A stretch of DNA of 5,704 nt from Bryobacterales bacterium (GCA_025456495.1 JALOKO010000279.1:1-5704); one strand, 5' to 3'; shown: positions 1-5,704, counted from the first letter of the stretch. The notes: generated by a model not told the origin, from the sequence alone. A program made the numbers and translations.

Positions 1-89
1 CGCGTCGGCGGACCCTCTAACTGTTTCAGGCAGCCAGCTTGCCCACCGCGACACCCGCCAACGGATACCGCTGCCGCCCTCAACGCTGT

Positions 90-101
90 ACGGTGCACCG
101 T
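90..101. repeat. Perfect 12-bp palindrome
   Basis: ACGGTGCACCGT equals its own reverse complement over all 12 bases. It has no loop and no following T-run, so it does not look like a terminator. It could be an operator half-site pair or chance. It lies about 190 bp upstream of the best promoter candidate, which is far for direct repression of that promoter. Confidence 0.4.
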
Positions 102-144
102 GGGGGCCCACATCGGTTCTGACCAGCCCCTGCACCAGCGCAGA

Positions 145-207
145 TCCCGGGTCCTATGCCTGTTCGTCCCGGGAAGTGCTCGGCCAAGGAACTGTTCTGC
201 CAAGGAA
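145..207 (+). repeat. Two short direct repeat pairs
   Basis: TCCCGGG occurs at 145-151 and 167-173, with starts 22 bp apart (about two helical turns). GCCAAGGAA occurs at 183-191 and 199-207, with starts 16 bp apart. They are too short to name a family. Helical phasing of the first pair would suit a protein-binding site, but this is speculation. Confidence 0.35.
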
Positions 208-286
208 TTGGGGGACACGGCTTCGCTCGGCGGGCATCGAAGGGGCGGAAATCTTCTCCCAGCCCTCCCTCATTCCCACTTTCCGC

Positions 287-313
287 TGTAGATTGCAGCC
301 GACTTGCCGATAG
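287..313 (+). promoter_or_regulatory. Sigma-28 (FliA)-like promoter candidate
   Basis: TGTAGATT, 11 bases, then GCCGATAG. Against the enteric sigma-28 consensus TAAAGTTT-N11-GCCGATAA, this matches 5 of 8 bases in the -35 box and 7 of 8 in the -10 box, with exact spacing. Sigma-28 commonly drives flagellar and chemotaxis genes, so position and identity agree. The implied 5' leader to the cheW ATG would be roughly 150 nt. The match is by eye, and a fair -10 box can occur by chance in GC-rich DNA. Confidence 0.42.
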
Positions 314-326
314 CTTTAGTGACGCC

Positions 327-354
327 GAAATTTCCAGGAAACCTCTGCCGATTG
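327..354 (+). promoter_or_regulatory. Second, weaker sigma-28-like site
   Basis: GAAATTTC, 12 bases, then GCCGATTG. It matches about 5 of 8 in the -35 box and 6 of 8 in the -10 box, with spacing one base longer than ideal. It lies 41 bp downstream of the better candidate. It may be a second start site or chance. Confidence 0.2.
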
Positions 355-472
355 CAATGCGGCCGCCATGCGGCGACGCGATGGATTGAGGGCGCCTGCA
401 GGGCTTCCCGGGCGAGGCGTCGCGTCGCGGGCTGCGCCCGCAATCAACGGCCAGAAAGGGTTTGAGCCCAGG

Positions 473-1039
473 ATGAACACGGAAGCAAGAACCACTCAGC
501 ACAGTCCGTCCACCGCCGTGGCGAGCGCCGCGACAATGCAGCAGGCGCGACATCGGGCGGGTAAGTACCTCACCTTTCAAATCGATGGCGAAGAGTTCGG
601 AGTTCTGGTGTTGCGGATCCGAGAGATCATGGGCATCCAGGCGATTACGCCGGTTCCCCATACCCCAACCCACGTCAAGGGGGTGATCAACCTGCGTGGC
701 AAGGTGATCCCGGTGATTGACATGCGCGTGAAGCTGGGGCTGGAAAGGCGCGACTATGACCAGCGCACATGCATCATCGTCGCCTCTGTGCAGTGTGGCG
801 AAGGCGCGGTGCTGATGGGCATCGTTGTGGACGGAGTCTCGGAAGTGGTGACGATCACCGAGGATCAGATTGAAGACCCGCCCAAGTTCGGCGGAGGCGT
901 CCAGGTTCGCTATCTGCTGGGGATGGCCAAGACCAGCGGGAAGGTAAAGCTGCTACTGGATATTGACGAAGCGTTGTCAGCGGAAGATCTCTCGCACCTG
1001 CGCGAGATCATCCAGCAGCAAAGCGAGGCGCAGGCCTAA
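473..1039 (+). CDS. cheW: Chemotaxis coupling protein CheW
   Basis: CheW is a cytoplasmic adaptor linking MCP tips to the kinase CheA. The 188-residue product has a disordered N-terminus of about 30 residues, then a single CheW (SH3-like) domain at about 31-168. Visible family hallmarks are the opening strand (KYLTFQIDGEEFGV, residues 31-44), the INLRGKVIPVID segment at 72-83 whose NLRG arginine (R75) matches the receptor- and kinase-contacting region of E. coli CheW, and the closing strand KLLLDIDEAL. The E. coli protein is 167 residues; the extra length is at both ends. I chose ATG 473 because the 35 extra residues from an upstream in-frame ATG at 368 are arginine/alanine-rich and outside the domain, and that ATG has no ribosome binding site. 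The site before 473 is itself weak (GAAAGGG, 12 nt away). It is the first gene of the operon here. Confidence 0.95.
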   Translation: MNTEARTTQHSPSTAVASAATMQQARHRAGKYLTFQIDGEEFGVLVLRIREIMGIQAITPVPHTPTHVKGVINLRGKVIPVIDMRVKLGLERRDYDQRTCIIVASVQCGEGAVLMGIVVDGVSEVVTITEDQIEDPPKFGGGVQVRYLLGMAKTSGKVKLLLDIDEALSAEDLSHLREIIQQQSEAQA

Positions 1040-1131
1040 ACACGAGCGAGAGCATTCCGCGTCAGGCGATGGCGGGGCGTGGAGAACAGGAACAGGACAA
1101 AGTCCAGGGAAAAGCAACAGGGCAGGGCGCG

Positions 1132-1163
1132 TGGCAGCCAGGATGGCAGCCGGGATGGCATCC
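1132..1163 (+). repeat. 12-bp tandem repeat between cheW and the MCP gene
   Basis: The units are TGGCAGCCAGGA, TGGCAGCCGGGA and a partial TGGCATCC, about 2.7 copies with one mismatch between the full units. It lies in the 180-bp gap after cheW (1040-1219), which otherwise holds no gene I can support. An open frame through the gap is in phase with the MCP, but the peptide it would add is basic and polar and resembles no MCP N-terminus. The repeat may have arisen by slippage; no function is evident. Confidence 0.6.
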
Positions 1164-1207
1164 CCTTATCGGGTACGCGAGTCCCGCGCCAAGGCAATCG
1201 CAATTAC

Positions 1208-1216
1208 GGGAGAGGA
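1208..1216 (+). promoter_or_regulatory. Ribosome binding site of the MCP gene
   Basis: The purine run GGGAGAGGA ends 3 nt before ATG 1220, with its GGGAG part 7 nt away. It decides the start: upstream in-frame starts lack such a site, and the protein from 1220 begins with MSQSMTIGKK just before the first membrane helix, as in related receptors. Confidence 0.75.
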
Positions 1217-1219
1217 TTC

Positions 1220-2878
1220 ATGTCGCAGAGTATGACCATTGGCAAAAAGCTAACCGTGAACGCCAGCATCATGATGCTGCTGATGTTCGCTTTGGGCGGA
1301 TACGCACTGTATACCATCAGCAGTCTTGGCGGTGCGCTGAATGTAGCGGTAGGAGCAACCGCGACAAAACTCGATCAGGCGCAATCCACCAGCGCGCGTG
1401 TGCAGGAGATGGTAGCCAGCCAGCGCGGATTCCTGGTAGCGACGATTGGCGGAAACGCCACCGAGGCTGCCGAGAGCCGACGGCGGATGCTGCTAACGCA
1501 CGAGCGTATCGGCGCGCATGTGAACGAAATGCGTCCCCTGGTGGAAACCGCGGAAGGACGTCGTTCACTGGACGCCCTGGAAGCGGCGCGCAAGGCGATT
1601 CTGCCCTACAGCGAGGAGTACATGAAGTTCGCCTCACAAGGCGACCTGCCGGAAGCTGAGCGGGTGATGAACGGCAACATCCGCCCCCTGGTGGCCACGA
1701 TGGAAGAGGCCTCGAACGCGCTGGTGAAGGAGCAGCAGAAGTCGCTGTCGGAAGCGCAAGCCGAGGCCCGCTCGGAGGTAAATCTGGGCATCTGGCTGGC
1801 GGTGAGCCTGACGATTGTTTCGGCGCTGGTGGGGGCTTTCCTGATTCTTGTGGTGAATGGCGTCAGCAAGACCCTGGGGAAGTTGGCAACCCAACTGGGG
1901 CAGGGCAGTGAAGAGGTTTCCGCAGCCGCCGGCCAGGTGTCCAGCTCCAGCCAGAGCCTGTCCCAGTTCGCAAGTGAGCAAGCGGCATCGTTGGAAGAAA
2001 CCTCGGCTTCGGCGGACGAGCTGAACTCCATGACGCAGCGCAATGCGGAGAACACGCGCGATGCGGCAACGCAGATGGGCAAGGCGGAGGAAGTGGTGAA
2101 GGAAGCAAACCTACATCTGCAACAGATGCTGAAGTCGATGGAAGAGATTAACGCCTCCAGCGAGAAGATCTCGCGGATCATCAAGGTGATTGACGAGATC
2201 GCCTTCCAGACCAATATTCTGGCTCTCAACGCGGCGGTGGAAGCGGCGCGCGCGGGAGAGGCTGGCATGGGCTTCGCGGTGGTTGCCGATGAGGTGCGCA
2301 ACCTTGCACAACGCTCCGCGCAGGCGGCCAAGGATACGGCGGAGCTGATTGAGGATTCCATTACGCGCTCCCGCGAGGGCAGTGGAAAGCTGGGCGAAGT
2401 GGCGGCGGCCATCCAGAAAATCACGGTGAGCGCCAGCGCGGTGAAGGCGCTGGTGGACGAAGTCAACATGGGCAGCCAGGAGCAGGCGCGCGGATTTGAC
2501 CAGATCGCAAAGGCCATTGTGCAGATGGAGCAGGTGACCCACCAGGTGGCGGCCAATGCCGAGGAAGGCGCTTCGGCAAGTGAGCAGTTGAATGCGCAGG
2601 CGGAGACCGTGGACCAGATCGTGGGAGAGTTGTCCGCGATGGTGACCACCGAAAGCAGAGGCGGTCGTCGACTGGGGGATCGCCAGGCGCGCCGGGCAAG
2701 CGCGGGGAGGCCATCCGCATTCCAGGGGCAGGTGGGGAAACTGGGCTCGGCGTTAGGGCGTTCGGTTGCGCCGAAAGCCAAGGCGGCTGAGCGGGTGCAT
2801 GCCGGATCATCCAGCGCCATGGCGAGTGCGGGGTCAAAGGACCGCTTTCCCATGGACGAGGACTTCGAACAGTTCTAG
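1220..2878 (+). CDS. Methyl-accepting chemotaxis protein, 4HB sensor, no HAMP domain
   Basis: An inner-membrane chemoreceptor of 552 residues. In order: TM1 about 13-36; a periplasmic helical sensor about 37-188 of four-helix-bundle (4HB_MCP) type; TM2 about 189-213; the cytoplasmic signalling hairpin about 217-475; a basic, Ala/Gly/Ser-rich tail; and a C-terminal DFEQF. The tip is near-canonical (IDEIAFQTNILALNAAVEAA, then RAGE), with F329, N337, E341, R344 and E347 matching Tsr F373, N381, E385, R388 and E391 at a constant offset of 44. The same offset puts likely methylation sites at E253, E260, E267 and E449; Q456 is a further candidate needing deamidation. TM2 runs almost straight into the methylation helix, so there is no room for a HAMP domain. 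The pentapeptide fits the CheR-docking pattern x-[FWYH]-x-x-[FWYH]. The ligand cannot be predicted. It sits between cheW and cheA, so it is probably this cluster's dedicated receptor. Confidence 0.95.
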   Translation: MSQSMTIGKKLTVNASIMMLLMFALGGYALYTISSLGGALNVAVGATATKLDQAQSTSARVQEMVASQRGFLVATIGGNATEAAESRRRMLLTHERIGAHVNEMRPLVETAEGRRSLDALEAARKAILPYSEEYMKFASQGDLPEAERVMNGNIRPLVATMEEASNALVKEQQKSLSEAQAEARSEVNLGIWLAVSLTIVSALVGAFLILVVNGVSKTLGKLATQLGQGSEEVSAAAGQVSSSSQSLSQFASEQAASLEETSASADELNSMTQRNAENTRDAATQMGKAEEVVKEANLHLQQMLKSMEEINASSEKISRIIKVIDEIAFQTNILALNAAVEAARAGEAGMGFAVVADEVRNLAQRSAQAAKDTAELIEDSITRSREGSGKLGEVAAAIQKITVSASAVKALVDEVNMGSQEQARGFDQIAKAIVQMEQVTHQVAANAEEGASASEQLNAQAETVDQIVGELSAMVTTESRGGRRLGDRQARRASAGRPSAFQGQVGKLGSALGRSVAPKAKAAERVHAGSSSAMASAGSKDRFPMDEDFEQF

Positions 2879-2883
2879 TGCGC

Positions 2884-2904
2884 CTCGCTGGGGCATCCAG
2901 CGAG
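2884..2904 (+). promoter_or_regulatory. Intercistronic stem-loop between the MCP gene and cheA
   Basis: CTCGCTGG, a 5-nt loop GGCAT, then CCAGCGAG: a perfect 8-bp GC-rich stem starting 5 nt after the MCP stop codon. No run of T follows (the next bases are CACGCAAG), so it is not a standard intrinsic terminator. Inference: it may protect the 3' end of a processed upstream transcript or cause partial termination, giving more CheW and receptor than CheA. Confidence 0.6.
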
Positions 2905-2930
2905 CACGCAAGCACAGTGTGAGCTACACG

Positions 2931-2936
2931 AAGGAG
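2931..2936 (+). promoter_or_regulatory. Ribosome binding site of cheA
   Basis: AAGGAG lies 5 nt before ATG 2942, near-ideal spacing. A GTG at 2936, two codons upstream in the same frame, overlaps this site and so cannot be served by it. This fixes ATG 2942 as the start. Confidence 0.85.
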
Positions 2937-2941
2937 TGCAC

Positions 2942-5371
2942 ATGGAACTGGATCGTCCAACGGGCGTGAGTGCATGCCAGCCCAGCGCGGCAGACCACGA
3001 GGAGGCCAACCCGGGACTGCGCTGGCTTGAAGCAGAAGCAGACCGACTTGCGTCTCTGATGCTGCTGGGCCTGCGGAATCCACAGCAGGAAGGCGCGACG
3101 CTTGAAGAGGTGCGGGAGCTGGTGGAGCGCATCGCCGGTGGAGCGGAGCGGCTGTCGCTGGAGGAGGTGCTCCGCCAATCGCGCTCACTGCTGTCGCTGG
3201 AAGTGTTGTGCGAGACAGGCCAATCGCCAGAGGCCTCCGAGCAGGGCCAGTCGAAGCTGGAAGGCGTCGAGCGGGCGTTGGCGCAACTGCATGACGCCCT
3301 GAGCCACGGGATGGAAGCGCTTCGTCATGGCGCGACCGACAGCCTCCATCCGTCAGTGGAGGAGGGCATGGTCGCCGAGAGCGCCGTCGTCGGCAACGCT
3401 GCATCCACCGCGGCAAGCGCGTCCGACAGCGCGTCCGACAGCGCGTCCGACAGCGCGCTAGGCACCTCGTACGGGTTGGGTGACGATATTGATCTGTTGC
3501 GCGAGTTTCTGGTGGAGGCCACCGGGCACTTGGAGGCAATCGAGTCGGGCGCCTTGGCGTTAGAGACAGATCTGTCGGATCGCGAGACGCTGAACCTCTT
3601 GTTCCGCGCCTTTCACAGCATTAAGGGCTTAGCCGGGTTCCTGGAAATTGGGGCCATTCAGCACACTGCACACGAGTTGGAGAACCTGCTGGACAGTGCG
3701 CGCGATGGCGCCCTGCAACTGGACCGTGACGCGATTGACCTGATCCTGGACACGCATAGCTACCTCAGCGAGGCCCTGGGATTGGTAGCTGATCGGGTTG
3801 AGGGCAAGGCGATGCGGGCAATTGCCGAGGACCCAAGGCTGTTGTCGCGCATCACGGAGTATCCCCAGCGCGCAAGAGGGGAAAGCGCGCCGCACGCGGA
3901 AGCGGAGCAGGCGTGCGATGGCGCCACTCTCGCGACACGAGTCCCCGATGAGCAAACCCGACAGGACGCGACGGTTGATGAAGAGCTCTCTATCTCGCCA
4001 GTAGCTGCCGAACCGGGGGACGTAGGCGTGATGCCGACGGAGGTACCGGTAACCTCAGCGACGGTGGGTCCTGCCGAGGCCGCTGTGGCAGAACTCCCGA
4101 AGGCATCCGCGACAGCAGCCCCGAAGGCATCCACCGCGATTGGGGCGCAACCTGCCTCCGATGGCGCCACGGAGCGAGGGGCCTCGGCCGCCCGCACCAG
4201 CGCCGCGGGCGCCGTGGTGAAGATCGACACGGAGAAGTTGGATTACCTGGTGGATATGGTGGGCGAACTGGTGATTGCGCAGTCCATGGTGCGCCATGAC
4301 CCCTTGTTTGAGAACTCCCAATCCGCCACATTGCTGAAGAACATGGCGCAGATGACCCGGGTTACCGCTGAGGTGCAACGGGTAGCGATGTCGATGCGCA
4401 TGGTCCCCATCAAGGGTCTCTTCCAGCGCATGAGTCGGCTGGCGCGAGACCTTGCGCGCAAGTACGGCAAGGACGTGCGCGTTGAGCTTGAGGGCGAGGA
4501 GACTGAACTGGATCGCACCTTGATTGAACAACTGGCGGATCCGATGATGCACATGGTGCGGAACGCAATCGACCATGGCCTGGAGGACGCGGCGCAGCGG
4601 CTGGCCAGCGGGAAATCCGCTGAGGGCGTCATTAAGCTGTCGGCGGTGCATCAATCGGGGAGCATTCTCATCAGCATCGAGGATGACGGCAAAGGACTGG
4701 ATCGCAAACGAATTTTGGAGAAGGCGCGATCACGTGGGCTGGTACACGAGAACGCAACGCTTACCGACGCCCAGATTGATCAACTGATCTTTGAGCCGGG
4801 CTTTTCCACGGCCACGGTGGTGAGTGACATTTCAGGTCGTGGCGTGGGCATGGATGTGGTGCGGCGCAACATCCAGCAACTGCGGGGCAGAGTGGAGGTG
4901 CAGTCTCAGCCCGGCCGGGGCGCGGCCATGCGGATGAAGCTGCCATTGACCCTGGCCATCATCGATGGACTGGTGGTGGGTGTGAACGGAGAGCGCTTCA
5001 TCATTCCGCTGTTCAGCGTCCGCGAAATGTTCCGCGCCGACGCCCAGGCCATCAGCAGGGTGCAGGATGGACAGGAAGTATTGCAGGTGCGCGGGAACAT
5101 TCTGCCGGTCGTGCGGTTGCGCCGAAGGCTCAAGTTGGGGGCCCGAGAGGGCGAGCAGGAGTCCATGCTTTGCCTGGTGGTGGAGAGCGCACGATCTGTG
5201 TATTGCCTGCTGGTGGACGAGTTCATCGGTAAGCAGGAGGTGGTGATCAAGAGCCTGGGTGAGCAGTTTGCCGAGGTTCCGGGGATCGCCGCCGGGGCGA
5301 TCCTGGGGGACGGCACGGTGGGACTGATCCTGGATATGGAGGGTGTCTTTGAAGGCGTTCGCTCCCGATAG
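2942..5371 (+). CDS. cheA: Chemotaxis histidine kinase CheA, N-terminally extended, P2 not recognisable
   Basis: A cytoplasmic kinase of 809 residues that phosphorylates itself and then CheY/CheB under MCP-CheW control. Domains: an unrecognised, mostly helical region 1-135 and a Ser/Ala/Asp linker to about 179; P1/HPt about 181-290 with the H-box FRAFHSIKG and phospho-acceptor H225; a low-complexity Ala/Pro/acidic linker about 305-423; P3 dimerisation about 425-490; P4 ATPase about 491-667 with the N-box (H537, N541, H545), G1 DDGKG 581-585, F-box IFEPGFSTA 616-624 and G2 SGRGVGMD 631-638; P5 CheW-like regulatory domain about 668-806. All key catalytic motifs look intact. One mild deviation is GRGAA at 658-662, where many CheA proteins have Gly-x-Gly-Thr. 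E. coli CheA is 654 residues with H48 as acceptor, so the extra length lies before P1. I see no CheY-binding P2 domain in the P1-P3 linker. Its last codons lie next to or overlap cheR. Confidence 0.96.
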   Translation: MELDRPTGVSACQPSAADHEEANPGLRWLEAEADRLASLMLLGLRNPQQEGATLEEVRELVERIAGGAERLSLEEVLRQSRSLLSLEVLCETGQSPEASEQGQSKLEGVERALAQLHDALSHGMEALRHGATDSLHPSVEEGMVAESAVVGNAASTAASASDSASDSASDSALGTSYGLGDDIDLLREFLVEATGHLEAIESGALALETDLSDRETLNLLFRAFHSIKGLAGFLEIGAIQHTAHELENLLDSARDGALQLDRDAIDLILDTHSYLSEALGLVADRVEGKAMRAIAEDPRLLSRITEYPQRARGESAPHAEAEQACDGATLATRVPDEQTRQDATVDEELSISPVAAEPGDVGVMPTEVPVTSATVGPAEAAVAELPKASATAAPKASTAIGAQPASDGATERGASAARTSAAGAVVKIDTEKLDYLVDMVGELVIAQSMVRHDPLFENSQSATLLKNMAQMTRVTAEVQRVAMSMRMVPIKGLFQRMSRLARDLARKYGKDVRVELEGEETELDRTLIEQLADPMMHMVRNAIDHGLEDAAQRLASGKSAEGVIKLSAVHQSGSILISIEDDGKGLDRKRILEKARSRGLVHENATLTDAQIDQLIFEPGFSTATVVSDISGRGVGMDVVRRNIQQLRGRVEVQSQPGRGAAMRMKLPLTLAIIDGLVVGVNGERFIIPLFSVREMFRADAQAISRVQDGQEVLQVRGNILPVVRLRRRLKLGAREGEQESMLCLVVESARSVYCLLVDEFIGKQEVVIKSLGEQFAEVPGIAAGAILGDGTVGLILDMEGVFEGVRSR
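3416..3457 (+). repeat. In-frame 12-bp tandem repeat in cheA (Ser-Ala-Ser-Asp)
   Basis: AGCGCGTCCGAC is repeated three times without a mismatch (3416-3427, 3428-3439, 3440-3451), followed by a half copy AGCGCG. It is in frame with cheA and encodes SASD repeats at residues 159-172, in the linker just before the P1 domain. Because the unit is four codons, gain or loss of copies would change linker length without a frameshift. Perfect identity at the DNA level suggests recent expansion. Confidence 0.9.
4096..4132 (+). repeat. In-frame direct repeat in the cheA P1-P3 linker
   Basis: CCCGAAGGCATCC occurs at 4096-4108 and 4120-4132, with starts 24 bp (8 codons) apart, and encodes PKAS twice within an Ala/Thr/Pro-rich stretch. 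It marks this linker as repeat-derived, low-complexity sequence where a P2 domain would normally lie. Confidence 0.75.
5338..5342 (+). promoter_or_regulatory. Possible ribosome binding site for cheR inside cheA
   Basis: GGAGG lies 6 nt before a TTG at 5349 that is in frame with cheR, good Shine-Dalgarno spacing. These bases also encode Met-Glu-Gly near the end of CheA, so the match may be incidental. If used, cheR would overlap cheA by 23 bp and be translationally coupled to it. Confidence 0.35.
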
Positions 5372-5375
5372 AACA

Positions 5376-5704
5376 GTGTCCGGCCCGAGCCCGGGGATCG
5401 ACGTTGCCGAACACGATACGGCGCGGCTGAGTACGGCGGACTTTGCGCGGTTACGACGGTTTGCGCAACAACAGATTGGCTTGAACCTGCATGAAGGCAA
5501 GCGCCCACTGGCCGATGCGCGGGTATCGAAGGAGATGCGGCGACTGGGTCTATCGTCGGTGCGCGAATACTTCGAGCGGTTGGAACAGGACAGCTCCGGC
5601 GATCTGTTGTCGGGGCTGGTGGACTCACTGACAACCAACTACACATCCTTCTTTCGGGAAGCCGATCACTTTCAATTCCTGGAATCCAGTGTCTTTCCAA
5701 TGGC
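5376..5704 (+). CDS. cheR: MCP methyltransferase CheR, N-terminal part (runs off the window)
   Basis: CheR transfers methyl groups from S-adenosylmethionine to glutamates on chemoreceptors, for adaptation. Only the first 109 codons are present; the frame is open to the edge. Seen here is the all-helical N-terminal domain: LSTADFARLRRFAQQQIGLN (residues 18-37), the basic stretch GKRPLADARVSKEMRRLGLS (41-60), EYFERL, and the signature TTNYTSFFRE at 86-95 that opens the SAM-binding domain in this family (TTN-x-T-x-FFRE). The only in-frame ATGs are well inside this domain, so the start is non-ATG: GTG 5376, 4 nt after the cheA stop but with a poor ribosome binding site, or TTG 5349 with a good one. 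I use 5376 because homologues usually have a short N-terminus before this domain. The pentapeptide-binding subdomain lies beyond the window. Confidence 0.92.
   Translation, partial: MSGPSPGIDVAEHDTARLSTADFARLRRFAQQQIGLNLHEGKRPLADARVSKEMRRLGLSSVREYFERLEQDSSGDLLSGLVDSLTTNYTSFFREADHFQFLESSVFPM

Larger units (their letters stand above)
1..472. other. Non-coding region upstream of cheW
   Basis: I see no convincing protein or RNA gene here. The open frames on either strand have no family motif and no ribosome binding site; the long minus-strand frame continues antisense into cheW, as expected for GC-rich DNA. A TAA at 18-20 could end a gene lying to the left, but only a few codons are visible, so this cannot be judged. 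The stretch contains a 12-bp palindrome, two short direct repeats and two sigma-28-like promoter candidates, each listed separately. It probably holds the control region and 5' leader of the chemotaxis operon. Confidence 0.6.

Noticed and set aside
368..472. Longer cheW starting at ATG 368
   Set aside because: The 35 added residues are Arg/Ala/Gly-rich, outside the CheW domain, and the ATG has no Shine-Dalgarno sequence.
80..673. A 197-codon minus-strand open frame covering the upstream region and the cheW start
   Set aside because: Overlaps the conserved part of cheW antisense; no recognisable domain and no clear ribosome binding site.
1156..1170. Sigma-54-like TGGCA element upstream of the MCP gene
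   Set aside because: The required GC at the -12 position is absent (TC instead), so the match is only to half of the motif.
1079..1219. Longer MCP starting at ATG 1079
   Set aside because: The added 47 residues are basic and polar, unlike an MCP N-terminus, whereas ATG 1220 has a strong ribosome binding site and starts just before TM1.
1606..2853. A 415-codon minus-strand open frame opposite the MCP gene
   Set aside because: It is antisense to a clear MCP. Its product is a Ser/Ala/Thr-rich sequence typical of the reverse strand of GC-rich coding DNA, with no domain motif.
2884..2904. Rho-independent terminator after the MCP gene
   Set aside because: The stem is perfect but no T-run follows; it is listed as an intercistronic stem-loop instead.
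2463..3539. A 358-codon minus-strand open frame spanning the MCP-cheA junction
   Set aside because: Arg/Pro-rich, no motif, and its RCRT repeats are just the reverse of the cheA SASD repeat.

Overview
This window holds most of a bacterial chemotaxis operon, read entirely on the + strand in the order cheW, a methyl-accepting chemotaxis protein (MCP) gene, cheA and the first part of cheR, which runs off the right edge. The DNA is GC-rich and the proteins are of Gram-negative type: the receptor has two membrane segments enclosing a periplasmic four-helix-bundle sensor. The receptor N-terminus (MTIGKKL followed by a hydrophobic helix), the lack of a HAMP domain and the gene order suggest Acidobacteriota to me. 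That is an impression from family knowledge, not a proof; a proteobacterium is not excluded.

Layout. Positions 1-472 carry no convincing gene. They hold a perfect 12-bp palindrome, short direct repeats and two sequences resembling a flagellar sigma-28 promoter, the better one at 287-313. cheW (473-1039) follows after a leader. A 180-bp gap with a short 12-bp tandem repeat leads to the MCP gene (1220-2878). A perfect 8-bp stem-loop sits just after the MCP stop codon, within the 63-bp gap before cheA (2942-5371). cheR begins at the very end of cheA; its start is GTG 5376 or an overlapping TTG 5349.

How it works together. The MCP senses ligand in the periplasm and forms arrays with CheW and CheA at its cytoplasmic tip. 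CheA autophosphorylates on a histidine (H225) and passes phosphate to response regulators (CheY and CheB, not in the window). CheR methylates glutamates on the MCP to reset sensitivity. The MCP ends in an aromatic pentapeptide (DFEQF) on a long flexible tail, which fits tethering of the CheR encoded two genes downstream.

This is a recognisable chemotaxis system, not a new type of system. The unusual parts are the HAMP-less receptor whose hairpin otherwise aligns without gaps to E. coli Tsr, a CheA with an unrecognised helical N-terminal extension of about 180 residues and no recognisable P2 domain, and tandem repeats in the CheA linkers that could vary in length.
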